A stretch of 64,000 nt of DNA from Polytrichum commune (GCA_950295325.1 OX485805.1:20571501-20635500); one strand, 5' to 3'. Numbered from the stretch's first letter, positions 47,101-58,133 are shown. Made by a program: numbers and translations. The notes: generated by a model from the sequence alone, not told the origin.

Positions 47101-49043
47101 GGTTTTATCTTTTGAACTGTCTTTGAATCCTTACAAGTAAAAGAGCATGGAGTTATTTTCCTTGATACGAGCTGGAGGATGGTGCTTTATGCAGATTGTG
47201 GATTTGGCAACCTTGACTGGAGCATGTGTGGTTGCTCTTGGGCATGAGGTTGGAGGTATGTGCACATGATCTACATTGTGTTTGTTTGCAGCTTTGAAAG
47301 TCACATTTATAGTACACTACTGGATAGTTTCTTCTGGAAATTAAAAATTTCAGCAAGATTCTGGGTAAGTCTGAAATCTAAGTTTTAGCATGAATACAGG
47401 TTTATTTACTCCAAGTGCCACAATGGCCCAGCAGCTGGAAACAGCAGCTCAGATTGCAGGCGAGAAAATCTGGCGGATGCCACTTGTTGAACCGTATGCC
47501 CTCCCCACCATTCTTTAATCTGGAAACACTCTTTGACCACCACATAAATATGTCTGGATTTTTGTTTCACAATGGCCAAGACATGTGTAGGTAATGTACT
47601 AGGAGTCTACCTGCTGCTAGAAGTTACTGTGATAGATTGGATTGTTTGAATTTTGAATCCTACTTAGTTAGTGCCCCTTAACAACAGGAGTTAATATTAA
47701 TCTAGAGAAATTAGTTGGAGGTTGATACATAGTGTGTTTGTATTTTTTGGATGATATATCTAATTTTCACTACTCTATCTAATGGCCAAGACATGTGTAG
47801 GTAATGTACTAGGAGTCTACCTGCTGCTAGAAGTTACTGTGATAGATTGGATTGTTTGAATTTTGAATCCTACTTAGTTAGTGCCCCTTAACAACAGGAG
47901 TTAATATTAATCTAGAGAAATTAGTTGGAGGTTGATACATAGTGTGTTTGTATTTTTTGGATGATATATCTAATTTTCACTACTCTAAACTGTGGGCTCG
48001 AAAGGTACAAGGAGGCACTTAGAAGTCCAATTGCCGATCTTGTAAATACAAGTGGGCGAGATGCAGGCAGTATCAAAGCAGCCTTGTTTTTAAAAGAGGT
48101 ATGGATTCACCTTGCATGTACTAAATCTGATCATCTGTCAACATGTTGCTTGCTGAAGGATATTTAAAGTCTGGTAGAGAGATCAAAACTGGAAGTTTTG
48201 ACATGCACCTGTACAGAGGTTGATAAGAAGTCCCCCAACTAAGAAATTTATTGAAATATACAATGTGAGTGTAACCTGCCAATGTAATGCAACAGAGTCA
48301 GGGCCATGCCACACATAAGGGTTATCAACCTGTAGCTAGTGAGGTTAGGTTTTCTAGGGGTAGCACGGTTGAGGGACAAGGTTTAGACACGTTCAACATC
48401 TCTAGCTGTTTTTTAAAGGACCTATCATGCACCCTAAACTAACTGGACATCCACCTCATATTCTTGGTTAAATGGTTAACAATAAGCTAAATGAAGGTGA
48501 CTAAGTAGAGGACAAGTCAACATTAATAATCTCCCCTAAAAGAAGGGGTTGGATAAGAAGGGAACAAAGAGGGCAAGGTCACACCAAGTAGGCCTTAACC
48601 CTATTGCTCAACCCCTCATATGCCAACACAAATAACTTGAACTTTAGAAAAAGATGGTGTTTAGAAATAGTGCTTTTTGAGTTCAGTAACTCCTCTGTGT
48701 GGCATGGCCCTCACTCACTGACACAATTTAGGGTTTCCACAATAAATGTCCAGTATCTGCCTTGTTGGTAAATTGAGCCGTTAGTAGCCTATTGTGGGGG
48801 CTTTTGATGTTGGGATTCTCTGCTTACCTTTCTTTCTTCTGCATGTCATGGTTGTGTATCTCATACCGTTGTTTCTATTCTCGCTGCTTGCAGTTTGTGG
48901 ATCACGGTATGGAATGGGCACACTTGGACATAGTTGGACCAGTTTGGAACCGCAATACTGGCACAGCTACTGGTTACCCTGTGCGGACGCTCGTAAAATG
49001 GATTGACCAACAGCAATGCATCGCAGGGGTGGCAGGCTCCTGA
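35131..49043 (+). CDS. LAP: Leucyl aminopeptidase (M17 family), 17 exons
   Basis: Spliced gene for a di-metal exopeptidase that removes N-terminal residues, often Leu, from peptides. Exons: 35131-35192, 38036-38102, 38743-38904, 39089-39162, 39729-39840, 40479-40607, 40815-40901, 41346-41472, 41850-41935, 42725-42848, 43818-43960, 45427-45522, 45674-45751, 47195-47255, 47400-47493, 48005-48098, 48894-49043. All junctions are GT-AG and phases agree, giving about 581 residues. Residues 1-340 form the M17 N-domain. Metal and catalytic residues are present: K343, D348 (FDSGG), K355, D368 (FDMGGA), and D428/E430/R432 in NTDAEGRL. K355 to D368 is 13 residues, as I recall for plant enzymes (11 in animal and PepA enzymes). 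A TGA lies in frame at 35110, so the first ATG is 35131. The N terminus has no obvious transit peptide, unlike many plant LAPs. Exon 7 adds about 20 residues compared with the plant proteins I know. The intron 8 donor (GTCCTT) is weak. Exon 1 is the least certain; the rest is very sure. Confidence 0.9.
35193..38035 (+). other. Intron 1 of the aminopeptidase gene
   Basis: This 2.8 kb intron is the longest in the gene. It holds short-period repeats (CAGACA/GAGACA near 35325-35380, an ACGAT-type run near 35418-35450 and a GCT run near 36728-36752). It also contains an open stretch at 36244-36459 without an ATG start whose translation (for example [12 protein letters not shown]) looks protein-like, but I find no homology for it. 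Acceptor use at 38035 rather than 38033 is required to keep the frame. Confidence 0.55.
40245..40455 (+). repeat. Repeat Q, copy in intron 5
   Basis: Shares a ~210 bp stretch with 43415-43640 in intron 10 of the same gene, in the same orientation: ATACTRGATGATATRAA, TTGCAAGACAACAAGCTA and TATGAGAGGCCCAAATC-like blocks occur in the same order. No terminal repeats were found, so its class is unknown. Confidence 0.6.
42225..42400 (+). repeat. K repeat copy in intron 9
   Basis: ATTATGTTGACTATTGAGCC, AGAATGGTTAGCAAATTTAG and TAGATCTACACCTAACCACC match the K order. It lies within intron 9 of the aminopeptidase gene. Confidence 0.6.
43149..43393 (+). mobile_element. MULE-like MITE (family X, copy 2) in intron 10
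   Basis: Terminal inverted repeats of about 38 bp, beginning GGCTTGGGGTTCATGGCGTC on the left, with an inner arm TGTAAACTCATTCATC matched by GATGAGTTTACA on the right. The flanks ACATGCTTT and TAATGCTTT agree at 7 of 9 positions, as for a worn 9 bp duplication. It is closely related to the copy at 20083-20333. Confidence 0.6.
43415..43640 (+). repeat. Repeat Q, copy in intron 10
   Basis: Counterpart of the intron 5 copy at 40245-40455. It lies directly after the family X MITE. Either the gene's introns exchanged sequence or an unclassified element inserted twice. Confidence 0.6.
44003..44400 (+). repeat. Diverged tandem repeat (~197 bp period) in intron 11
   Basis: Two direct copies begin with similar text (GGTGAATATACAATRTCAAT at about 44019 and 44216) and share TGTCAAATATT and TACCATCTTA-like stretches. 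The copies differ by many substitutions and small indels, so this duplication is much older than the one in intron 15. Confidence 0.65.
44531..45135 (+). mobile_element. Pogo/Tigger-type (Tc1/mariner) deletion derivative, family D copy 1, in intron 11
   Basis: The ends are inverted repeats (CACTCCACCCTCTATAAATG on the left; the reverse complement of the right end is CAGTCTACCCTCTATAAATG) flanked by TA duplications. The interior keeps the last part of a transposase on the + strand (about 44755-44928). Its translation includes [18 protein letters not shown] and ends [13 protein letters not shown], like the C termini of pogo/DDE_1 transposases. The DDE catalytic core is gone, so the copy cannot move by itself. 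It sits in the sense orientation inside intron 11 and is simply spliced out. Confidence 0.8.
45911..45972 (+). repeat. Short tandem duplication in intron 13
   Basis: A 31 bp unit (GTGCCCRCACTACTCATTTA followed by AGAGTTAGCTA) occurs twice in a row with one difference. Confidence 0.8.
46022..46678. repeat. Possible inverted-repeat element in intron 13
   Basis: A 15 bp arm ACACCACCTAGTTAA at 46022-46036 recurs as its reverse complement at 46664-46678, and AGTTAGCTAA-type words are spread between them. No clear target duplication was found. It may be a worn MITE; the call is weak. Confidence 0.35.
47571..47987 (+). repeat. Exact tandem duplication of 210 bp in intron 15
   Basis: Copy 1 is 47571-47780 and copy 2 is 47781-47987 (missing the last three bases). 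By eye the two copies have no differences. The unit carries no exon, so splicing should be unaffected. The identity means a very recent duplication or a collapse/expansion artefact of the assembly. Confidence 0.9.
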
Positions 49044-49231
49044 AAAAAGAAAAAAGAAAAAAAAAGACCTCGTAGTCCCCGGAAGTGAAAAATGTGATCC
49101 CTCTCCAAACCCAACTCTTAACTCTAGGGCTATACGGTGCTCTTATTGACATGAACCCATATCAACGGTGTACATTTGTTGATCAGAGCATTTTGTACAG
49201 AATCACTACCGCATCATTCTTATGGTACTTC

Positions 49232-49237
49232 AATAAA
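49232..49237 (+). terminator. Candidate polyadenylation signal of the aminopeptidase gene
   Basis: An AATAAA hexamer lies 189 bases after the stop codon, in a distance range usual for a 3' UTR. It is the first such hexamer I noticed downstream; no cDNA is available to confirm it. Confidence 0.4.
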
Positions 49238-49239
49238 AC

Positions 49240-50855
49240 ATTACTTGCACTCTGCCCTCGGTTAAATAAGGAGGGTTATCATTGTGGAGACTTTTGCAGT
49301 TTAAATTTTTTGAAACATCCAGGTATATGTCTTGACATTTTTGTGGGCTTTCTTTTTTGTGACAATTCTGTATGTGGGAAGCCCTTCCGAGTTATCTTCA
49401 CAATTTTTTCACTTACTGACATTATTTTCCATTATTCATTAAGGTCCTGCCCTCTTCCTTAATGAGTATCAATTTGGTGGGCACAGTTAATGTGCATTCC
49501 AATCGATGACTGACTCATTAAGTGACTGACAGGCTGTGGCGGTTATGAATCCCCAGGATACCTATTCTTGACTGGACATCTACTTTGAGTGGAAAATGGC
49601 AAGGGTTGTAGTGAGGAACGGACACCAAAAACACATGTGAGTCATGTGCTCAAAATTAACCATTGTAGGTTCAGCAGTGGACATGCTGGAAAGGCCTATG
49701 TGATCATTTAAAGTGGAAGAGAATCTTCACTTTGGACTCTTACAACTTAATGCATCTCAGTCTGGTTTTGGTGATTGGAATTGATAGGCTTTGTGATTTG
49801 CAATTGCTAAATGAATGAGACAACTCCCAAGCCAATCCAACAGTCAGAAATGTCAAGTGCCGAGGAATTTGTGCTCCATGAATTTTATAGTTTGAAAAAG
49901 TTGCATTCAATGTTGTGCAAGTGAGACATTAGCAAGCACACACTAAAGATTCAGTGAATTGATTCAAACGAAGTTGAAGTTTTTCAAGATCTGGAGCCTC
50001 CCAAGAGGCATCTGCTTGTGGCACATTTTGAAGGCCCCAAAAACCTCTCAGAAGAGGTCTTGCATTTGACAGACACCGGGAAGGTCATGGCTGCTTACCC
50101 ACACAGAAAAACTTGTTCTGGTGGTGACACATCAACATTTGTTCTAATCTTCCAGCTATTTGAAGTCATGAACATTAAAACGGGGGTGTAAGTGAGAGGT
50201 TTTGAGTCCACTTATGCTTTGGGTGGCAAATGGGTACCAGGCCAGGGCTCCAAGCACTCACTCTGTAACTCTAGAGTCCCAACTATGTTGACAATTGCCT
50301 TTATTGCTTCAATCTCCTGATTAGTGATAATGTGGCCGTAAGAGATTTTCCCTGTCAGGCTCAGGATCTCAAACTTAACACATGTGTGTCAAATTGATAT
50401 TGGAGTTTCTTTGATCCACTCTTCAGTACTTGAGTACATCGTTCACTGGAAACTAACCCCTAGGACTCCATGCCTGTCTTTAATGCTGGAGCCACATTTA
50501 GCGGCACTCATTTACGACCAGTGATTGAGGAGATTTTTGGGCATAATCAGTTGAGATCCTAGTGTTTGCAAGTCCAACTGGTTGCATGTTGAAATCCTCC
50601 AGTTTTCCTTTATTAAATTGGGGTATATTCTATAAATTCCTCTAAAATGATCGGTTATTTTTCAAACTCAACCGGTTCATTTGTAACAAACTGCTAGTTC
50701 TCCCCGATCATTGTTTAGGACACATCACATTTGATGGCAGAGTTCCTTGAACCATGCATGCAATCACACATGGCATGATGTCAAGGGAAATTGGCCATCA
50801 TGGCATAAGGCTACATGAAGCCCTGCTATTATAGAACATTGTTCCAAGGAACACT
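49240..50855. other. Downstream intergenic stretch with a reverse K repeat
   Basis: About 49600-49850 holds K words in reverse (TGTGATCATTTAAAGTGGAA, GAATCTTCACTTTGG, GCAATTGCTAAATGAATGAG). The rest shows no gene. Confidence 0.45.
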
Positions 50856-50861
50856 GGATTA

Positions 50862-51011
50862 CCGTAGGGGGCTCTCTACTCCGACACAAAATAATTAATT
50901 TTCCCTCGAAATTTGTCATGTGGCATGCTCACATTCACCATGACCCACTTGTCTTTGACAAGGGAACTACATTCCGACACATGTGAAGATGAAACAGGGA
51001 GCCCTCTACGG
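50862..51011. mobile_element. Small MITE, family S
   Basis: 150 bp between TTA and TAA with inverted ends CCGTAG(G/A)GGGCTC(T/C)CT. TCCGACACA occurs inside near both ends in direct orientation. Probably Harbinger-type. Confidence 0.55.
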
Positions 51012-51940
51012 TAATATGCGCCGCCGTATTCATCATGGCAAAGCATTAAAGTAACCGGGACTACTCTGCATGTTGGTGCTATGGCCATGCCTAAACCCAT
51101 GGAGAGTGCCTAGAAAACTTGCTCCATTTTTAAGACATGCATTGTTGAACTATAGTGCATGGGGCAATGAAAGTCTGCCTCCATAGCACTAAGGAGGTTC
51201 AAAAGCAACGATTTTCTACTCACAAGGGTACATTCACACACTCAAAACATTCCAAAGAAAACATACTTTAGCAATGGGCGCGATGAGGCGGGTGCATATA
51301 CTATAGCTATGTAATGATTCTAGTTTTCAAAATTGCAATGTATTATGAACTTGTTCACTTTAGCATGCAATTTACTAGTCTAAATAATAGCTCAAAAACA
51401 TATTTACCAATTTGCATCCACATCAAGTTCACCAACTTGCAAACTTGTTCACAGAACCAAAAATAAAAATAAAGATTTCAAACTAAGCATTATCATGAAC
51501 TAATAAATTAAAAAAATTAAAAAAAACATAAATTAGATCCAAATTTCATTCACTTTCAGCACTTGATATGCTACGCTTCAATATGCACCCAAAAGGCACC
51601 TAACTTGAATATTTGAATCGAACACCTCACTTACACTGGACTTTAAGCAAAATTAATGCACTTGGGAAACATTACGAGGACCACCAAATTACACACCTTC
51701 CCTTATTATATATCGTTAAGAACATGAAGGGAGGATACATGAACACAAATGACTAATACACTGGACCATTGCCAATGTTACATTGACCAGGGAAATGATA
51801 TTTACTTGGGGTAACACCATACACTAACCTCGACGCAACATGGATGGACATGTGCTAACACGCCTATTTGTAGGTGGGCGCATTAAACTCTATCATGATA
51901 AACTATGCTTGGAATCACCTTATCTTACTTTATGGGAGTA
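51012..51940. other. Intergenic stretch without recognised genes
   Basis: AT-rich, with nothing recognised beyond short A-runs near 51510. Confidence 0.4.
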
Positions 51941-51944
51941 AAGA

Positions 51945-52650
51945 AATGAAACGATAATGACTTAAAGTCCAAGAAGCCAAGAGGCTAATGGGACTGAAAA
52001 TACATCAGGATGGTTTCAAACCAACTACACTAAATATGATATTTAGTGTTTGATTAGATTTAGTGTTTTACCACCCTATTATGCTCAACACTAATTTTCA
52101 ATTCTTTGATAATTAGTGTTAGACATAAATGCGCCGCCGCCGCCTTCCTTGTTGCCACCTCTTTCCTAGAAACAGTCAATCGCCTTCCTTGTTGCCACCT
52201 CTTTCCTACTAAACACTAAATTCGTGCATGTAACTTTCACATATTACCATAGATGATATTTAGTGTTTGAGTTTACATTTAATGTTACTTACTTTCATAG
52301 GGTTAGTGATATTTAGTGTAGTGTTCGTATTTAGTGTATCTAACACCAAATATCATATTTAGTGTAGTTCCCTAGAGTGGCGGAGTGCAATGGCCTCCAT
52401 GAGATAGAGACTAATGTCAACTTGATGATCCAATTGAAAGAACGACTTGAGACTCCGTAAAAACTACATCCTCAAATATTAATGAAACCTTATCCCTAGC
52501 TAATGGGGTTGTATAGAAGACACTCCCACACAAAGTGTGCCTCGTTTTCAACTGCGTTGTAAATTAAAAGCACACAACGGAAGGAAATGTCGAAGCCACA
52601 TCGATCGTCATCGTTAAGGAAGGTTAGTTGGGAGGTGCTCGAAGTCAAAG
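51945..52650 (-). pseudogene. LINE ORF2 3' remnant (family L copy 3), split by a MITE
   Basis: Minus-strand translation near 52500-52560 gives YNAVENEAHFVWECLLYNPI, the zinc-knuckle-like tail seen in copy 2. Non-coding 3' sequence (GTCCCATTAGCCTCTTGGCTT, reverse strand) also matches. A 337 bp MITE (52028-52364) interrupts it. Dead, 5'-truncated. Confidence 0.7.
52028..52364 (+). mobile_element. Mariner-like MITE, family J copy 8, in a LINE remnant
   Basis: TA flanks at 52026-52027 and 52365-52366. Ends CACTAAATATGATATTTAGT and ATATCATATTTAGTG; each end is itself a palindrome. Inside, CGCCTTCCTTGTTGCCACCT occurs twice in tandem (about 52139 and 52182). Confidence 0.8.
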
Positions 52651-52659
52651 TACGTAAGC

Positions 52660-53725
52660 ATGGGATTGATTTGAATTGATATGTTATGTGAAGACAAAAG
52701 CGCATGTTGCATGAAGGAGCCATACTAAGGCATGCGTGGGGCCATGGCATATTATGGACGCGAGTAGGGCACACTCCGGAAAGGAGAGGGGTCAACCAAC
52801 AACATGGATATTGTGGGAGGAATTTGGGCGTTTGTCCACTTGAAACTTGGCCACATGTTAAATGCATGGGCACACACACCCAATTATCTCATGAAGTGGC
52901 CCGGACCCGAACTAGGAGGCATGGAGACTGGGTCGACTAGACTCACTTAAAACATCACATGCATGTCTCGGTGCACATATATCCAATAACTTCAAAAGTA
53001 GAAGCCCACTTTGGATTCACAATTTCCCTTATCAAAACATACATCACAAGTAAAAAGTCAATGCCACGGATGCTATACCTAATAATGCATTGTGACACAT
53101 AAGGTACGTACAGTGGTATCATGTGCACTTAGTTTGTCACCACACTAATTTATTGAAAATCCACATTATTATATATATTTATATATTAATCACAATATGA
53201 AAATACGCAAATTATGTTGGGTTTATTGTTTATTGTGGTTTCTATACAGATGAATAAACGAGGCTATACCTTTTTTGAAATTTTATTTTAACCCAACGTA
53301 ATTTGTGTGGGCGAGCTAGGGGCAACTTCTTCTTTGCGAAGGCAACCTAATTGTAGATGTCAGTGTAGATGGATACATGTGAGCTGGAGACCTTCTACTT
53401 GTCAAAACATTTAGCTCTTTAAAGTGAGAGAGAGAGAGAGAGAGAATATTCATAAGGAAGTATATGCCAAAGAGCTCAGGAATTTTTGCAAGGTGAAGTA
53501 GTGGTTATGTAGGACCCCGAAAAGCTAATAGTGCTGATCTTTAAAAAAAATTACTCTTTTAAGCAATAATTGTTGTTTTTATTCCAAAATGATGATATTG
53601 ATTTTCGTTTTGAATTTCTGAGATGCCTACTTTAGGGTAAACAACATTAGATATTGGAATTGGGTCACCAACAAAAGTAGGCGCTTCTACCTTACACATT
53701 TGCAATCCATCACAACCTCTTTATA
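52660..53725. other. Intergenic stretch with a U repeat
   Basis: 53140-53390 matches 6060-6300 (repeat U: TTTATTGTGGTTTCTATACA, ACCCAACGTAATTTGTGTGG). A GA run lies at 53425-53445. The open frames at 52704-52940 and on the opposite strand have no homology. Confidence 0.45.
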
Positions 53726-53728
53726 ATA

Positions 53729-53876
53729 CATGACATTATTTAAATCCATAACAATGTTCTGCGGGACTGACAATATCCCATGGAATATTCTTCTACATTC
53801 AGTCTGAATATGGAGAATATTTTGTAGAATATTGTATGTCCCACATAACATTGTTATGGACCTAAATAATGTTATG
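53729..53876. mobile_element. Foldback MITE, family T copy 1
   Basis: 148 bp with near-perfect arms of about 45 bp (CATGACATTATTTAAATCCA, ACAATGTTCTGCGGGAC and their complements), flanked by TA (53727-53728 and 53877-53878). Could fold into a long hairpin if transcribed. Confidence 0.75.
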
Positions 53877-54129
53877 TAAATGTGTCACATGTCTAAACTC
53901 TTTAAATTGATGTGTTGTCTTGTTCCAGATTACCGAGGCTTCTTGTCTTAGTGCCACCTTTATGTTACGTGTCATATTGCATATGGTTGTTGTCATTATC
54001 TTTGTGCCTCTTGTCACCAGTTTACTTGCCTTGCATGTTCCCGCACGTGATTGCATTTCACTTGATCTTGTTTAAAGCATTTACTAGATTATGTTTTCAA
54101 CCTCATAAATCAAGGAAATTACGAAGTTG

Positions 54130-54430
54130 ATGTAGATGTGCCTAATTCAATTACTTATTTTAATTGGATACCTATATTTGAGTGGTATGTGAATAGGTGT
54201 GGCTCCAAGAACAGATACCAAATATGCATCTGGTTAAAAGAGATTGGACTATGTAATCAAAATATGATAACCACTATAGGCTCAAGAGTCAACATAACTG
54301 GGGGGGGGACCTATATGACCATTTAATGAGCGTGGGAATATTCACTTTGGTAATGAATAAACTATTCATATGAGCTCCATAAACTATGAGGAAAGTGGCC
54401 ACAACTTTGATTTGGATTTGCTGAAGTAAA
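54130..54430 (-). repeat. K repeat, reverse copy
   Basis: Contains CCTATATTTGAGTGGTATGT, AAAGAGATTGGACTATG and TGAGGAAAGTGGCCACAA in reverse K order. A run of 9 G sits at 54301-54309. Confidence 0.55.
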
Positions 54431-56599
54431 AATTGTTACACAGACCATGAAAAGTATATTGACACCTTTGAGCATTAACAATCTAAGGTATACATGCCTT
54501 GTGTAGTCAATCACCCAATTGATTGATATGTTAAAATATTTATAGTTAATAGTAGACATTAAAAGTTACATATATTTCCATACGGTTGAACTATATGCTC
54601 AAACTGAAGATACCAGTTTAAGTTCAATAGTGAACACAATTGGGAGTGTCTACCCTCCATCGCGAAGAAAAAGAAAGCGAATTCCCCACTTCTCGATCCA
54701 ACCCAATAGCCAACATTTTTTTGTGAAGTTGAAAGTGCACACAATACGGCCACTCACCTTATCTCTTATGACTTAATTTCAAACCATCTTGAAGCAAGAG
54801 CCAAAAGCATATAAAGCATGCGAAACTCGCATTGGGAGCTAGGGACGACTCATGACCCACTGCCTACGGGCAAAACATTAACTTATTTTGGTGGGAGGCC
54901 AAGTTGGCCACTGCAAATGAAACCCATATAAATAAGGTGTATAAGTTAACCCTTAACTTCCCAAGCCCATAAGAGGTTTGTTTTGAGTGCATTTCACTCA
55001 ATGTTAGTTGTGGAATTTTCATGGACAAGTATTGAGGTTAAAATAGGATTTATCCATAGGATCTTGAAGTGTGGGAGATGAGCTATTTCAAGGTATAATT
55101 GGGCTTGAAAAACCCTTTGGACTTTTTTACATTTATGACAATTGAAGGAAGGGATATACAAGAGAATCCCGTGTTTAATTACCCCCCCCCCCCTCTCATA
55201 AAAAGGGGACCTCTAACAAATCAAATTCACCTAGAAAATTAGTAGAATACTTGGTTGATCCACGAGATGGGAACAACTCAATAATTGAGCGCCTCCAGAA
55301 AATTTCATGCCAAAATGTGCAATGAATAATAGGCTAGCCATCTTTGCATTGGTGTATATGTAAGTTGTCATGCATTTCTAACCGCATTCATGCAAATAGT
55401 TCTTTAAGAATTAGAGAGTGTCGAAATGTTAAACTGCTCGGTCAATGCCAGCACAAAGGCCACTTTTACATGAAGATTTTTTAAGAAATCGGTTTTTATG
55501 AAAATAGACATCATTGATGTTCATGCAAAGCATGCGTTGAATAGTGACAACCATTGGTTGAAGTCAACACCCTAGCATGAGCTCCCAACACAAGAATACA
55601 CGACCACTTCCCACTTTGACAATTATTTTCCACATTCTAATCATCTCCAAATTTCATGGCTTGTGTGCCTATAATTAAGTAAACATCTATGTTAGCTTGA
55701 TGTTTATTATTTTGATTACGGATGAATGAGTTAGATGAGGTTAATGCAGGGAAGAACTCATGCATATACCACCCCACAATGGGATACTCGGGAAGTTAGG
55801 GGTTTCAACACAATTTGAAGACTTCAATGTAAGAATAAGCAACAGTGACTCCGTATACCAACAATTTATGGATGTACATGTTCTAATGACTCGAAGTATT
55901 TTATGGAATTGTAAATTCAAGTGTAGAAATTTATTGATCTTCATAGTAATTTTAGGATTTAAAATTTACTGCAACTATTTCACTATTTCAAGGACATTCT
56001 GTTTCCAATTTTGCAATATTTTGATTGAGAGTCTGCAAAGTCCATATCATGATTAAATAAACTTTATTGAATAAGATCTACTTAAATCACGCTATTCTCT
56101 AACAATACCCTATTCTTAAGGAAGTTCCATCAAAAGTTAGTACTCTATATCTCCCAAACATGTTGTACTATTGATAATGCTCCCACTAACTGATAAGCAA
56201 ACACTTATGGTGTTTGAACCCCATATCTTCACACAAGAAAAGAAAAAGGAAAAGAAAAATCGACATCAAGCAATCCGATGTGAATTTGAGCTCATGGGCC
56301 CTACCCTGTTCGAGAATCCCCTTGATGCAAGGTGGGGTTCACTGCCTACCTTGCGGTGGGTGGGTTGCTGTTGTAAAAAATCTTCACACAAACCATAATG
56401 GACAACTCTTCCAATGCACCCTACAATCTCAAAGTGCCTCTGGCACCTAAATATCACAAGTCTAACAACCAAGCGTCCCTCGCTAAGTAGAACCCACAAG
56501 AAAGAAGCTATCTTTCATTTGATTTTTTTCCTTTTTTTCATTGTCCTTTTAGGTACGTAAGTCACAAGGAGGCTCACTTGCTCATGTCAACATAGCTCA
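54431..56599. other. Intergenic stretch without recognised genes
   Basis: A run of 13 C lies at about 55182-55194. Nothing coding; open frames near 55741-56056 and 56171-56499 overlap on opposite strands without homology. Confidence 0.45.
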
Positions 56600-56607
56600 T
56601 CTAGGGA

Positions 56608-56963
56608 CTCGGGCGGGGGGGGGGGGGGGGTAGTCATTGGTTGGAGTAGCAATATACGTGCGAACAAATGATAGGGTATTTTTAAAACATGGGGGCAAAA
56701 AATTATAAATGGACTTAAGAGTAATATAGGGTATCAAAAATGGCACTGGACATTTTTAAAGTACTATAGGGTATGGAATAATAGGTAATTTGGAATTATA
56801 AGTAATGCAAGCCATTTTTCTATTAACCCAAAGTAGAAATTTGCATAATGATAGCATGTGAAAAAAAGAAGAGAATTGAAAGTAATACCCCCTTATAAAA
56901 TAGTGGTTGTTCGCACCTATATCCTTAACTTTTTAACACACTGCCCCCCCCCCCCCCCCCGAG
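56608..56963 (-). mobile_element. Poly-G-ended MITE, family I copy 2
   Basis: Inverted counterpart of 11039-11377. Left border CTCGGGC followed by 16 G, right border 17 C then GAG. Flanks TCTAGGGA (56600-56607) and TATAGGGA (56964-56971) agree at 7 of 8 bases, an 8 bp duplication. Slightly longer than copy 1, mainly in a TTCTCTTCTTTTTTTCAC stretch. Confidence 0.82.
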
Positions 56964-57070
56964 TATAGGGAGGAGGTTTATGCTTTCATTGTGTAGGGTT
57001 GAATTGTTCTTCTCCTAGCTTCTAAGGAGTCTTATATGGCAATCAAACCCTCGACCTTTGTACAAACTTA

Positions 57071-57228
57071 TAGCATGTCCACACTTACTGGTGTGGGCAA
57101 CCAACGAACAACTCCTACCAGTATGGGTCACTTTTAGCTCCAATTTGACCAACGAGAGCCATTGGATGTAACCAATATTGGTAGAACCCATTCACTAGTG
57201 ACCCGCACCAGTAAGTGTGGGTGGGCTA
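57071..57228. mobile_element. Small MITE, family P
   Basis: 158 bp with inverted ends TAGCATGTCCACACTTACTG and its near-complement, TTA on both sides (57068-57070, 57229-57231). Confidence 0.65.
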
Positions 57229-57497
57229 TTAGTGAACTGCCCCTCTAATGGACCACACAATTTCAAAGTGACTCTCTTAAAACCATTGAAACCATTGAGT
57301 AATGACATGCATGCACAACAATCAAATGGCAGTGACTAGGGGATGCCACAAGAAGTTACCTCTCAATTTATTTTAGCTTGAGTTACTGCCAATTTAGGTT
57401 AGTGAATCAATTAGTCACTTAGCCATCATTTGCATGGGGCACAAAATGGACCAATAAATATGTTTTAAGGCCAATAAAATTAAATTTAAAAAAAACT

Positions 57498-57525
57498 GAA
57501 CTGAACTGAACTGAACTGAACTGAA
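57498..57525 (+). repeat. Pentanucleotide microsatellite (ACTGA)n
   Basis: Five uninterrupted ACTGA units follow a poly-A stretch. Confidence 0.85.
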
Positions 57526-57816
57526 AATTTTGTTTTCTTGTAGCATCAAAAGGAGGTTTGGACTGCCTTCTCAAAAAAGTATGTAGAATTGATTTTATGT
57601 GCTTATGGCAAAAGCTCCATCCTATTAGACAAAATGCAATCGTTATTTTGCCAATGGCTCTCTGCTTAATCTAGAAGGATTCGTGTTGTTGCTTCTATGT
57701 AATTCTGTAAAGATTTGTGTGTACTAAGTTTTGAGTTCTGCTTACCTTCTTGTAGTTTTTCAGCAAGCAATTTCCACATATTGCACGTATTTCTTGCTTT
57801 GCATGGCCAATATGGG

Positions 57817-58133
57817 AAGCCAAGGTAAAAGAATGTGGGCCTTCACATGCATGCGTCTAACTTCAAGGAGTTGGGTCTCAAGGTTGGTCCCTCTTTTATT
57901 GTTTCAAATCATACGTTTTCAATTCTCATCCAAGACAGCAGTTTTGCAAGATTTATTAAAACCTCCAACTTTATATCGGAGTTGAAAATAGACGGTGTTA
58001 GCCAATAAAAGAGGTTCCAATCTCAAAACCCAGCTCCTTGAAGTTAGGCACATGTCAAGGTCAACATTCTTTTACCTCGGCTTAGAAACCTCCATTCGAA
58101 ACTGGCGTATTTTCAAACGTGTGTGGCCTCCAC
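57817..58133. mobile_element. Mutator-like foldback MITE, family F copy 2 (left end lost)
   Basis: Shares GGTAAAAGAAT, ACTTCAAGGAG-TGGGTCTCAA and GTGTGTGGCCTCC with copy 1. The left arm starts at the inner half, so its outer end was deleted. Confidence 0.7.

Noticed and set aside
52704-52940. 78-codon open frame near the LINE remnant
   Set aside because: It overlaps a longer antisense frame, has no homology I can name and no start context.
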